Source: Methanobacteriota archaeon
GTDB taxonomy: Archaea; Thermoplasmatota; Poseidoniia; Poseidoniales; Thalassarchaeaceae
Reading direction: 5' to 3'
Length of the DNA: 33,860 nt
Assembly (NCBI GenBank): GCA_002702985.1
Contig: PADI01000008.1
Span: 1-33,860, forward strand
The notes under the pieces: generated by a model
The model's database searches: none
Told to the model about the DNA's origin: nothing
What the model saw: only the letters and a program-made list of their open reading frames with translations
Program-made: the position numbers and the translations under genes
In this document: positions 14,941-23,933 of the stretch, piece by piece
Numbering within the stretch: the first letter of the stretch is position 1
Layout of the letters: each line of letters begins with the position of its first letter

Positions 14941-16734
14941 ATGGAACGTCTCCCCTTATGGCAAATTGCAATTCGTCGTCTTGGAATGCCTATCCAAGAA
15001 TATGCACTAAAAGTAGTTCTTCCACTTACTGTATTTGGATTAGTTTTAGGTGCAATTGTTTCCTACGTAGCCTCCGGATTATTTACTGGAGCCTCTGGAT
15101 TAATTCTAGGTTTTATTTTCCCGATACTATCGGGAGGAGTAGCCGCAATATGGCCTATCATCCAGACCCAACGTCTTGCTATTGCAATTGAACGTGAAAT
15201 GCACATGTTCATCACACGAATGGGAATTCTTTCTCTCGGTGATGCAGGAGCTCAATCTATGTTTGATATTCTTAAACAAATGGGGGATTATGGGGCTTTA
15301 GCAGAGGAAGTACAATCGATAGAAACCCTTGTTGATAGGTGGCATACAAATTTACCAGAAGCAGCAAGAATTGTCGGTAGACAAAGTCCTTCTCCGATTT
15401 GGGGTGATTTCTTAGATCGGATGGCTTTTTCAGTAGAAGCAGGTCAACCTTTAGAGGATTTTATGCGTTCTGAACAGGATACTTTCCAAGAGGAATTCAA
15501 TACATTATATGATACAAGATTGGAGGCTGTGGATACACTGCGTGAAATTTACATCTCATTAACGACTACTGGTATGTTTTTGTTGGTTGTTTCTGGAATT
15601 CATCTTGTTCTATTTATGACTGGAACCTTGGACGACGACCCATGGACAGTATTGGTTAGAATTCGTTGGATCCTGTTATCTGCATTAATTTATACTCTCC
15701 TCCAATTATTTGGGCTTATTTCGTTCATGGTACTAATCCCAGATGATGATTTATTCTCTCGAAATGATATGGCTACTAAATATAAAATCAAAATGCGTAG
15801 GGCTTGGGTGGTTGCTAGTGTAGTAGGAATGAGTATCATTTTGTTTACGTTATTTTCTAGTATTCTCGTAGACTTTACTTTCATCCTTGAGAATTGGGAT
15901 CAATATGGTCTTTTAGCAATCGCTGTAATTGTAACGCCATTCGCTGTTCCTGCATATTTAGTTGGACAAGAAGAACGTTCTGTAAGACGTCGAGATGAAT
16001 CATATCCTGGTTTTATACGAGCACTTGGAGGCACTGCTCAGGCTCGTTCTTCTGAGCCAAGTGCTACAGTACGTGCGTTGAAAGGTATTGATTTTGGAGC
16101 ATTGAACGCCTCTATTGATCAATTAGAGCGCAGACTTTCAATGAGAATTGATAGCGATCATTCCTGGGATTGGTTTGCAGCAGATGCGAATTCAATGATG
16201 GTATCTCGATTCATTCGAATTTATCTTGAGGGGGCCCAATCTAGTGGCGAACCAGCAGGGGTAGCTGAATTGGTCTCAAAAAATACTACTAATCTTCTTT
16301 CCCTTAGGAGGCGTAGAGCACTTTCATCTGGTACAATGCAAGGTGTAGCTTTTGGTGTTCTGATTGCTATGATTACTAGTTTAAACATTACAATATCAAT
16401 TGTCCAAGGGCTCGGTTCATCGATTAGTGGAGTTGCTCAGGGATTGGTTGAAACAGATGTCGGAGGTATTCCAGAATTAGCAGGGGGTTTTGGTCTCCCG
16501 GTTTTAGATGACAGTACCGTTGTAGAAGAAAACATCTTCCTTTTCAAAATAATTGTTTCAGTATTGGTTCTAATGATGATCATGATTCTAGGTCTAATTT
16601 CTGCCAGAATTAGAGGAGGCGGAATTGCTCTATCCATCGGCCAAATGATCACAATGTTATGGGTAGCTGGATTTACTAGCTTCTTGACAGCAGTAATTTT
16701 GGATGCTTCAATAGGGTTGTTCATCACTGGATAG
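14941..16734 (+). CDS. flaJ: Archaellum membrane platform protein FlaJ
   Basis: The product has 597 residues and two T2SSF-type cytoplasmic segments (about 60-210 and 345-470) between groups of membrane helices. Hydrophobic stretches occur at about 32-75, 200-225, 240-265, 285-310, 320-340, 465-490, 535-560 and 570-595. The cytoplasmic part begins EREMHMFITRMGILSLGDAG, the F-domain pattern with a short leader. It is the multipass base to which FlaI binds. It starts 21 bp after flaI and is the last fla gene; no prepilin peptidase gene is nearby, so the archaellin peptidase must be encoded elsewhere. Confidence 0.95.
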   Translation: MERLPLWQIAIRRLGMPIQEYALKVVLPLTVFGLVLGAIVSYVASGLFTGASGLILGFIFPILSGGVAAIWPIIQTQRLAIAIEREMHMFITRMGILSLGDAGAQSMFDILKQMGDYGALAEEVQSIETLVDRWHTNLPEAARIVGRQSPSPIWGDFLDRMAFSVEAGQPLEDFMRSEQDTFQEEFNTLYDTRLEAVDTLREIYISLTTTGMFLLVVSGIHLVLFMTGTLDDDPWTVLVRIRWILLSALIYTLLQLFGLISFMVLIPDDDLFSRNDMATKYKIKMRRAWVVASVVGMSIILFTLFSSILVDFTFILENWDQYGLLAIAVIVTPFAVPAYLVGQEERSVRRRDESYPGFIRALGGTAQARSSEPSATVRALKGIDFGALNASIDQLERRLSMRIDSDHSWDWFAADANSMMVSRFIRIYLEGAQSSGEPAGVAELVSKNTTNLLSLRRRRALSSGTMQGVAFGVLIAMITSLNITISIVQGLGSSISGVAQGLVETDVGGIPELAGGFGLPVLDDSTVVEENIFLFKIIVSVLVLMMIMILGLISARIRGGGIALSIGQMITMLWVAGFTSFLTAVILDASIGLFITG

Positions 16735-16858
16735 AATTTAGAGTAGTGTTATACTTTCGTGTAGATTAATTTCCGCAATTTGAATATCAATTCAGAATCA
16801 ATAATTTTCCCTGTTTTGCTTACAATGATTGAAATTGTATCATTTTTCGGTAGGATAT

Positions 16859-17800
16859 ATGGTGCAAATCAATCATGTTGCCATTACAATTTCAGTTGTT
16901 TTGAATATCATCCTTTCAAGTTTTCTTTATCACTTTGCAGTCAATGAAGAATCAACTGGTCCTGAAATTATATTTTTTGAGCGTACTGATGAAAATAAAA
17001 TTGAATTAGATAGAGATGACACTGTACGTCTTGCAACCTTCAATATCAAAACATTCGGTGTTACAAAGATGGGTAAGCCGGAGGTTATCTCAGAGTTAGT
17101 CGAAATTTTTGATAGATATGATTTGGTCTCAGTTCAAGAAATAAAAGATATCAATCAAGAGGTACCATACAGATTTCTTGATGAATTAAAGAATGGTTCA
17201 TCACAAAACTGGGAGATGTTGCTATCCGAACGAAGCGGTCAACAGGAAGATGATATCGGAGGACAAGAGCAATACGCTGTTTATTATCGAAATACAGCCG
17301 TTCATCCGGTCAATGATTCAAAACTCCATAATGATACATTGTTGGATGAATTTTATCGGGAGCCTTTCTTAACCGAATTTACAGTATTAACAAAAAATGG
17401 TGAAATTTCTAATTTGACGTTCCTTATGTTATCCATCCATACCTCTCCTGGAGTTACGGTAGATGAACTCCAATCATTATCAAATCTAACAATGACCTTT
17501 CCTGAATCTAAGAAATTAGTGATTTTAGGCGATATGAACGCAGATTGTAACTACGCATCTCTTAACGAATTAGATGCTCTTTCAATACGGAAATCAAATT
17601 TTACATGGGTAGTCCCTGACGATGCAGATACCACATTTTCATCAACTAGATGTGCTTATGATCGTATTATTCTCGATGAGCAAATTTCTAGTTCTTACAC
17701 TGGATGGTGGGGTATAGATAGAGAAATGAGTAATTCGAGCGTATCAGATCATTTTCCTGTATGGTTTGAACTTCTTCGTCCTTCTTCGTCTTTCAATTAG
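16859..17800 (+). CDS. Membrane-anchored or secreted DNase I-family nuclease
   Basis: Starting at ATG 16859 (CGGTAGG upstream; a TTG at 16829 lacks a ribosome site) the product is 313 residues. An N-terminal hydrophobic helix (about 8-27) exports or anchors it. The rest is an endonuclease/exonuclease/phosphatase fold with DNase I features in order: ATFNIKTFG (N62), VQEIKD (E94), SIHTSPG (H194), GDMNADC (D225, N227, C230), RCAYDRI (C265, D268), SDHFP (D297, H298). All catalytic residues known from bovine DNase I are present, and the two cysteines fall exactly where its essential disulphide lies. It probably degrades DNA outside the membrane, perhaps for phosphorus or nucleoside supply. It is 124 bp after flaJ and likely separately transcribed. 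Confidence 0.9.
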   Translation: MVQINHVAITISVVLNIILSSFLYHFAVNEESTGPEIIFFERTDENKIELDRDDTVRLATFNIKTFGVTKMGKPEVISELVEIFDRYDLVSVQEIKDINQEVPYRFLDELKNGSSQNWEMLLSERSGQQEDDIGGQEQYAVYYRNTAVHPVNDSKLHNDTLLDEFYREPFLTEFTVLTKNGEISNLTFLMLSIHTSPGVTVDELQSLSNLTMTFPESKKLVILGDMNADCNYASLNELDALSIRKSNFTWVVPDDADTTFSSTRCAYDRIILDEQISSSYTGWWGIDREMSNSSVSDHFPVWFELLRPSSSFN

Positions 17801-17874
17801 CAATCTGATTCGGAAAAATTGGATATATTTTTGATTTAGCAAGAATCATTAACGGGTTTAATTAAAATTACACT

Positions 17875-20800
17875 ATGGACAAAATAAGTAAGACACTATT
17901 GCTCACATTTCTGTTTGTACTAGGAACACTAAGTAGTTCTATCTTGAGTCAGAATGAGTCATTCAACACGACCTCTGAATCATATGAATCTGGACCGCGG
18001 AATATGAGTCCTCCAACTCTAGAATATTTGTCTCCTGCAAGTAATTCTACTTACAATGCAGGGGATGTGATTAACATTACTATCGAATTAAACGACACTG
18101 ATGGCGATGATATTGCATATGCATATGTAGCCGTTCAATCAGGAACTTGGTCGAACAATGTTTGGGGTTCAAATGGGAATATCACCACTGCAACAAACTC
18201 TACTATCATTACATTCTCGTGGAATACTTGGGGGTATAATGCAGGAACTTACTATTTTAATTCAAATTTGACTTGGACTAATGGAACAGATTGGTCAACT
18301 TGGTATTCTGGTGTTGATTATTGGAACAATTATTCGATTAATCTGGTAAATTCAAACAACTCAGGGGGTGGAGGGAATTCAGGAAACACAGGATGTGGCT
18401 ATGACGTAAGTTTTGCAACAGTTCAATCAACCGGCATTGGCCATACAATGAATGGTGGAACCGGAGACCTAAGCCCGAATCAGAATGTTACAATTTTCAT
18501 GACGGTCAATTGTGCTGTTTACAATAGTACTATGTCGTTAGTATACTGGATTTATGATTCAAACAACAGTACATGGGAGATAGGAAATCATAGTTGGTAT
18601 CATCAGTCATCAAGCACCACGTTTTCTCATCATTGGAACACAACAGCTCCTTCTACGAACGGCAATTACAATTTCATTGTTGAATTATTCATCAATGGTT
18701 CGATTGAGGCATGGGATAATGATCCATTCACGGTCGGTTCGAATAATTCTGGAGATAACGGCAATACTGGATGCACTCCAGAAGTCGTAATCAACAGTTA
18801 CAATCCGACAAACCCTAACGGCTTTGAAAATCAGACAACGTTCAATTCGAATGAGCCCATAACGCTCTATGCATATCATCACTGCTTTCCCACAGGTAGT
18901 TATCATTGGAACTCAACTGTTTACGGACCTAGTGGAATGTATGAGGATAACTATGGAAACCTGAATTTTACCAACAGCAGCAGCAACAGCTGGTTGACAA
19001 ATGTCTGGGAATATAACGTCGGTTATCTCGGTCCTGGGGAATATACTTGGTATTATGGATTCACAAATTGGGGGGGCATCTCCAGATATGTCTCACATAA
19101 CTTCACAATAGTCAACAGTACCTCTTCAAACAACAATAGTGGAGGATCTCAAGGCTGCTCACCAGAAGTGCTACTCGAAACTTATAGTTCGGTGAATACT
19201 TTCAATAGCGCTCAGACGATCTTCGAGTATGGAGTTCATGACATTATCTTTGAAGCAACCCACATTTGTATGCCTGCTGATGAATTTCATTGGAACTCTA
19301 CCATATACGGTCCCTCAGGAATGGTTGATTCTACGGTTTATGGTTCTGAAAACCTAACCAATGGCGGCAATCTGCATTCGACCGTCCACACCTTTGATTC
19401 CACTACTTTGCCTTCTGGAGAATATACCTGGTATTATGGATTTTCAAATTGGTGGGATATCTCTAGATACGTCTCACATAACTTCACAGTTATCGATAAC
19501 GGGACTGCTTCGAATGTTACAGGATCATGTTCTTTCCCTTCTTTTGAGGCAACACCATATGCTTTGTATGCTGGAGAGGATTTAACTTACAATTGGACCA
19601 TGACTGGAGATATCAGTTCCCATGTTTACTTATCTCTTCATAGTGGATGGGGGACACAGTACTATTACTCTGGAATCGTAGTGAATGATGGGAGTCATAC
19701 CATCACTCTGCCATCTCAAATGAACCCAAATCTAGACTACACAGTATATGTTGAAAGTGCTTTCCAGGATGCTAGAACAACACTATGTTGGAAATATGGT
19801 GCAATCGACATTCTAGGTTCCAACGAAGGGCCCTTGGGTAACGAAACAAACATATCCCCAACTGTTGATTTAACACCTCGAATCTCGATGTGGTATGGAA
19901 AGGTGAATCAGCACAATGAAAATGGTACTTGGATGACGGATCCTGATGGTGTTGCTGGCGCTGGTTCATATGATGATTGGGGAGACGAAGGTTGGGGAGA
20001 TCGCAAGCTTGAGTACTGCCAACGTTTCTGGCCAGATACTGTCGATGTTGTACTCCGCGACTCTCCTGAAGAGATTATATTCTACACTCGATACAATTCA
20101 GAAGCCTACCTCTCCACTAAACCGGTTTGGGAATGTATCCTTGAAGGCGCTCAAATCACTGAATTAACAGGTGTATGTTCATTTGATCTGACAATAACTC
20201 CAACTGAACTAGAAGTAGGAGATACTTTGACAGTGACTTGGACAATGACTGGAGACATTCCTGTTGAGGTTGGGATTGCGTTCTTCAGTACTGTGCAAGG
20301 ACAGTGGAATGTAGGTGTCCAATATCACTTGAGTGAGATTACTGCGAATGATGGTGGATTTGCTTATTCTATCCCTCAAGGTATGAATCCAGACCGAGAT
20401 TACTACATGTATATCGATGCCGAGTTAACGGATGATTTCACAACTTATTGTTGGAAGTATGGCTCTTTTGACATTCTTGCTAGTAATGAGGGTGCTTTGG
20501 AAGAAGTATTGGAAAATCTCTTCAATTCGACTGACCGCACTCCACGGATTTCAATGTGGTATGGTAAGGTAAACCAACATAACGAAAATGGAACTTGGAT
20601 GACCGATCCTGATGGAACTGCCGGGGCAGGTAATTTCAACCAATTCGGAAGTGATGGTTGGGGGGATCGCAAGCTCGAATATTGTCAGCGTTTCTGGCCT
20701 GACACCGTATCTGTCGCCCCTATGGGTGCAGAACAGATTGTATTCTATACAGGAGGGAATCAGGTTGCGTATCTTACTACAAAACCAGTTTGGCAGTGCG

Positions 20801-21090
20801 TACAAGATACGGATGGTGATGGAATCCTAGATCCAGATGATGCAGATGATGACAACGACGGTTGGAGCGATATTCTAGAACAGGCGTGTGGCACCAACGA
20901 ATTGGATGTCAATGATGTTCCCGCAGATTCGGATGGAGACCAAATTTGTGATCTTCTGGATGATGCATTGGACGAGGTAGTCACAGATGCTACAGAGGAA
21001 GATGCAGGATTCTTACCTGGATTCAGTGCGATTAGTGGCCTTGCAGCACTTGGTGCTGCGATGTTGATCGGGCGTCGTCGTTCAAATTGA
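17875..21090 (+). CDS. Repetitive surface protein with calcium-binding region and PGF-CTERM-like anchor
   Basis: The 1071-residue product has a signal peptide (1-25). Next comes an Asn/Ser/Thr/Trp-rich beta domain (about 40-160), then three related units of about 120 residues beginning GCGYDV, GCTPEV and GCSPEV (about 172, 299, 427). The last two end with near-identical EYTWYYGF and ISRYVSHNFT. Two longer units of about 210 residues follow (about 550-760 and 767-975), each carrying RISMWYGKVNQHNENGTWM and WGDRKLEYCQRFWPDT. Residues about 978-1035 are Asp-rich DxDxDG thrombospondin type 3-like repeats that should bind calcium. The end (FLPGFSAISGLAALGAAMLI then GRRRSN) matches the archaeosortase PGF-CTERM signal: PGF, a hydrophobic helix, basic tail. 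It is probably an envelope-attached adhesin or coat protein. Confidence 0.92.
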   Translation: MDKISKTLLLTFLFVLGTLSSSILSQNESFNTTSESYESGPRNMSPPTLEYLSPASNSTYNAGDVINITIELNDTDGDDIAYAYVAVQSGTWSNNVWGSNGNITTATNSTIITFSWNTWGYNAGTYYFNSNLTWTNGTDWSTWYSGVDYWNNYSINLVNSNNSGGGGNSGNTGCGYDVSFATVQSTGIGHTMNGGTGDLSPNQNVTIFMTVNCAVYNSTMSLVYWIYDSNNSTWEIGNHSWYHQSSSTTFSHHWNTTAPSTNGNYNFIVELFINGSIEAWDNDPFTVGSNNSGDNGNTGCTPEVVINSYNPTNPNGFENQTTFNSNEPITLYAYHHCFPTGSYHWNSTVYGPSGMYEDNYGNLNFTNSSSNSWLTNVWEYNVGYLGPGEYTWYYGFTNWGGISRYVSHNFTIVNSTSSNNNSGGSQGCSPEVLLETYSSVNTFNSAQTIFEYGVHDIIFEATHICMPADEFHWNSTIYGPSGMVDSTVYGSENLTNGGNLHSTVHTFDSTTLPSGEYTWYYGFSNWWDISRYVSHNFTVIDNGTASNVTGSCSFPSFEATPYALYAGEDLTYNWTMTGDISSHVYLSLHSGWGTQYYYSGIVVNDGSHTITLPSQMNPNLDYTVYVESAFQDARTTLCWKYGAIDILGSNEGPLGNETNISPTVDLTPRISMWYGKVNQHNENGTWMTDPDGVAGAGSYDDWGDEGWGDRKLEYCQRFWPDTVDVVLRDSPEEIIFYTRYNSEAYLSTKPVWECILEGAQITELTGVCSFDLTITPTELEVGDTLTVTWTMTGDIPVEVGIAFFSTVQGQWNVGVQYHLSEITANDGGFAYSIPQGMNPDRDYYMYIDAELTDDFTTYCWKYGSFDILASNEGALEEVLENLFNSTDRTPRISMWYGKVNQHNENGTWMTDPDGTAGAGNFNQFGSDGWGDRKLEYCQRFWPDTVSVAPMGAEQIVFYTGGNQVAYLTTKPVWQCVQDTDGDGILDPDDADDDNDGWSDILEQACGTNELDVNDVPADSDGDQICDLLDDALDEVVTDATEEDAGFLPGFSAISGLAALGAAMLIGRRRSN
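19522..20790 (+). repeat. Tandem duplication of a 210-residue domain inside the surface protein
   Basis: Two copies (about 19522-20152 and 20170-20790) encode the same order of motifs: CSFxxxxTPxxLxxGxxLT, WTMTGDI, a CWKYGxxDIL segment, a variable spacer, RISMWYGKVNQHNENGTWM, AGAG, WGDRKLEYCQRFWPDT, then TKPVW-CV/I. The C-terminal half is nearly invariant in protein while many codons differ, so the copies are old but under strong selection. Confidence 0.85.
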
Positions 21091-21140
21091 ATCTGGAATT
21101 TTGGAAACTGATCCACAATTAGTCCAAACGAGTTTATTGC

Positions 21141-21210
21141 TTTTTTCAAATCGAAAAGGCTCCACTTACGATACCTGTCAATCTAAGGGTACCCTTTGAT
21201 TCATTTTTTT
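21141..21210 (+). terminator. Oligo-T termination region after the surface-protein gene
   Basis: T6 at 21141-21146 and T7 at 21204-21210 follow the stop at 21088-21090. A perfect 12-bp palindrome AAGGGTACCCTT (21185-21196) precedes the second run by 7 bases. Archaeal polymerase terminates at oligo-T runs. On the other strand, a T5 run just past the nth stop (complement of about 21231-21240) could serve the converging nth transcript. Confidence 0.5.
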
Positions 21211-21243
21211 CGTTTCCTAGAGACAGAACAAGAAAAATAGTCC

Positions 21244-21891
21244 TCATTTTCTTTCTTCTTGCTTGCGTTTTTTTGTTGCAGCCCATGAACAAATTATACA
21301 ACTTTCAAGGTCATGAAATCTTGCCGGACAATGTTCTCTTCCGAAAAAGATGATTTGTAAATGTCTTGCATTCCATGTTTCCTTTGGGAAAACTGCTTTG
21401 AGATCCTTCTCAGTTTTTTCAACACTTTTCCCATTACTTAATCCCCATCTTGCTGCCAATCTGTGAATATGGGTATCAATTGGAAATGCAGGGATACCGA
21501 ATGCTTGAGCCATCACAACACTTGCAGTCTTGTGGCCTACACCAGCTAGAGATTCCAAAAAATCCCAATCTGGAGTCACTTCTCCACCATTAGAGATAAT
21601 CTGCTCTGCCATTTTTTTGAGATTTTTTGCCTTTGTCGGGGCTAAACCGATTTCACGAATAATTTCCTTTATTTCGTCTACTTCCAACGAAGCCATCGCA
21701 TATGGATTAGGGGCCACAGAAAATAGAGTGGGAGTCACTTCGTTGACCTTCTTGTCAGTTGTTTGCGCTGATAGCATTACTGCTACAAGTAATGTGTAAG
21801 CGTCATTATGATCTAAAGGAATAGGAGTTTCTGGATATAATTCGTCTAGAATTTCTCCTATTTTCTTGCCTTTTTCGCTTCGTTTCATCAC
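21244..21891 (-). CDS. nth: Endonuclease III (DNA glycosylase/AP lyase)
   Basis: The 215-residue protein has the full Nth/MutY fold. The helix-hairpin-helix LAGVGHKTASVV carries catalytic Lys121, and PIDTHIHRLAARWGL carries catalytic Asp139. It excises oxidised pyrimidines and nicks abasic sites. The C-terminal Fe-S region is unusual: cysteines at 188, 198 and 201 (EHCPARFHDLESCIICS) are followed by a Lys/Arg/Glu tail with no fourth cysteine, whereas the classical motif is C-X6-C-X2-C-X5-C. I recall similar CPA-x-x-HD endings in some bacterial Nth proteins, so this may be a known variant. The start overlaps the polX stop by 4 bp, which makes a DNA-repair operon. Confidence 0.95.
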   Translation of the reverse strand: MMKRSEKGKKIGEILDELYPETPIPLDHNDAYTLLVAVMLSAQTTDKKVNEVTPTLFSVAPNPYAMASLEVDEIKEIIREIGLAPTKAKNLKKMAEQIISNGGEVTPDWDFLESLAGVGHKTASVVMAQAFGIPAFPIDTHIHRLAARWGLSNGKSVEKTEKDLKAVFPKETWNARHLQIIFFGREHCPARFHDLESCIICSWAATKKRKQEERK

Positions 21892-23897
21892 TTTCCTTCC
21901 ATCATTCTTTCTTCAATTACGTTTCCAGGTAGACAATTCAAGACATCTGCTTCTTCTAGCCAACCTTTTCTTGCCATTTGAACTCCAAACCATACATCCT
22001 TCAGTCCCTTGGTAGAGTGCGCATCAGGATTAATTACAATTGGAACACCTTGTGATTTTGCAAATTTGCATAATCTCCAATCTAAATCTAGTCTGTATGG
22101 ACTCGCATTGATTTCGCAAGCTTTCAAAATTCCTTCCGAATTTAATTCACCCATTCTTCGTAGAACAGCGTGCATGTCTAATGGAAATCCTTCTCTTCCT
22201 CCGATGATTCGTCCAGTGGGATGCCCTAAGATAGTAAATGTAGGATCTTCAATAGCTTTGATTAAGATTTCAGTATTTTCAATTTCATCTCGATTTCTCC
22301 ATGATCCTATTGCATGTACGCTACCTACCACATGTGAAAATTCTCGCCTGATACTATCAGGATAGTCCAACTTCCCATCTGCTAAGATATCACATTCTGA
22401 ACCATGAAGAAGTCGAAAATTTGTATCTTCTTCTTCCCATTCATAATTCATTTCTCTAATTTCATTTCCTTGTTCGATAACCTTGTCTTGAGGTACTCCA
22501 ATACTTCTTCCTCCAATGTTTAGTACCTCAGAATGGTCAGCAATACCTAAGAATTCCCAACCAAGATCTATTGCTGCTTCAGCCATTTCGCTTAATGAAC
22601 CTGTACCATCTGAAGCAGTAGTATGATTATGTAACGCTCCTTTTACGTGAACTGGTTCAATTAAAGAAGGGAGATTTCCAGATAGCGATGCTTCAATTTC
22701 TCCCATGTCTTCTCTCATTTCTGGAGGTACCCATTTCATTTTGAGATGTTCATAAATTTCTTCTTCATCGAATGCGGGTAAGCCATTTTCTGCAGCTTGG
22801 AGTCCCTTTGCATCTCCTAGCCCTTCTAGAGGAAATAATCCAAATTCATTAAGTCTTAACCCCATGTCTAATGCTCTCTGTCTCATTCGAACATTATGTT
22901 CTTTACTTCCAGTAAAATAAGCCATTGTGTACGCGAAAACATGTGGTGGAACTAGCCTAACTTGGGCATCAATTGTAGAATTTGCTTCCAATTCTTCCCA
23001 TGCTTCCCCACCTAGAGCAGCCAAAACCCCTCCATCTATGGTTGAGTTTGATGCTGCATCTTCAAAGATTGTAGATTCTAAGATCAAACTAATTTTTGAA
23101 TCACCTGCGCCCTTTACTTCGGCTATTCCAGGTATAGATAATATTGAATCAGTGACTTTTTCGATATTTTCTTTTTCAACAGCTGCTACTACATCTAGGT
23201 CGCCTATTGATTCCTTCCTTCTTCTTGCAGAACCAGCAAGTTGTGCTCTTTGAACTCCTTCAATCCCGTCAATTCTTCTTTCAAATGCCTCTCCATAAAG
23301 AAGCCCTATATCTAGGCGCCGTCTACCAGAAAATCTAGCTAGTAAATCAATTCCTTCAAGTATTCTCCTCTCCATTTTCTTCCCCATTCGAGGTAAATTA
23401 GAAAGTTCTCCATCCTCAGCAGCCGCTCTCAAATCAGTAATATTTTCAATTCCTAATTCATCATAGAATTGTTTGATTCTTTTTGGCCCAAGACCTGGAA
23501 CTCCTAACATTTCGATTAATCCTCTAGGGACTTTCTCATACAGGGAACCTAAATCACCCCAAGTTCCTATATTCATTGCTTCATTAATCAGTCCAGCAAT
23601 TCCTTTTCCAATTCCTTTGATATCTATCAATCTACCCTGATTCACTGTTTCCCACAAATCTTCTTCATGAGATGACAGACTTCGAGATGCATTTTCATAT
23701 GCTCTTACTCGAAATGGATTTGCTCCATCCAATTGCAATAAAATGCCTACTTGTTCAAGTACAGTAATGATTTGACCTTTAGTGAAGTATGGAGGTTGTT
23801 CCCTTCGAGAACGAGGGATTGACCATGAACTCAGGTTCACCATGTACTGGGTTATTCGCGACGGGTCTTGAATCATCTCTTCATCACTCAAAATCAA
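21888..23897 (-). CDS. polX: Family X DNA polymerase with C-terminal PHP nuclease domain
   Basis: The 669-residue frame starts at TTG 23897; ATGs at residues 8 and 19 are alternatives, and family similarity starts only near residue 37. Domains in order: 8-kDa/HhH region (ANPFRVRAYENASRSL at about 59-74; VPGLGPKRI at about 133-141), palm with GSARRRKESIGDLDVV at 222-237 (Asp233 and Asp235), thumb with YFTGSKEHNVRMRQRAL and LNEFGLF, then PHP (420-669) with LHNHTTASDG, GIADHS, GSECDIL, GSVH, GHPTGR, EINASP and NPDAHS. PolX fills short gaps in base-excision repair and its PHP domain has 3'-5' exonuclease or AP-endonuclease activity. An extra loop of about 30 residues (275-308) precedes the third palm strand, where the third metal aspartate is displaced or replaced (see findings). 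Operon with nth. Confidence 0.93.
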   Translation of the reverse strand: MILSDEEMIQDPSRITQYMVNLSSWSIPRSRREQPPYFTKGQIITVLEQVGILLQLDGANPFRVRAYENASRSLSSHEEDLWETVNQGRLIDIKGIGKGIAGLINEAMNIGTWGDLGSLYEKVPRGLIEMLGVPGLGPKRIKQFYDELGIENITDLRAAAEDGELSNLPRMGKKMERRILEGIDLLARFSGRRRLDIGLLYGEAFERRIDGIEGVQRAQLAGSARRRKESIGDLDVVAAVEKENIEKVTDSILSIPGIAEVKGAGDSKISLILESTIFEDAASNSTIDGGVLAALGGEAWEELEANSTIDAQVRLVPPHVFAYTMAYFTGSKEHNVRMRQRALDMGLRLNEFGLFPLEGLGDAKGLQAAENGLPAFDEEEIYEHLKMKWVPPEMREDMGEIEASLSGNLPSLIEPVHVKGALHNHTTASDGTGSLSEMAEAAIDLGWEFLGIADHSEVLNIGGRSIGVPQDKVIEQGNEIREMNYEWEEEDTNFRLLHGSECDILADGKLDYPDSIRREFSHVVGSVHAIGSWRNRDEIENTEILIKAIEDPTFTILGHPTGRIIGGREGFPLDMHAVLRRMGELNSEGILKACEINASPYRLDLDWRLCKFAKSQGVPIVINPDAHSTKGLKDVWFGVQMARKGWLEEADVLNCLPGNVIEERMMEGK

Positions 23898-23933
23898 AGA
23901 CCTATTAGAAGTAGAGAATATTGAGGGGAGAGG

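Noticed and set aside
16735-16858. Possible small RNA or tRNA in the gap after flaJ
   Set aside because: No cloverleaf, conserved T-loop or stable hairpin could be found; the gap is AT-rich and looks like a terminator-promoter region.
16829-17800. DNase-like gene as part of the archaellum operon
   Set aside because: It is separated from flaJ by a 124-bp AT-rich gap and has no known link with motility; same-strand order alone is weak evidence.
18685-18906. Minus-strand open frames inside the repetitive surface protein
   Set aside because: They are short, have no recognisable motif and sit opposite a continuous 1071-codon gene with clear protein repeats.
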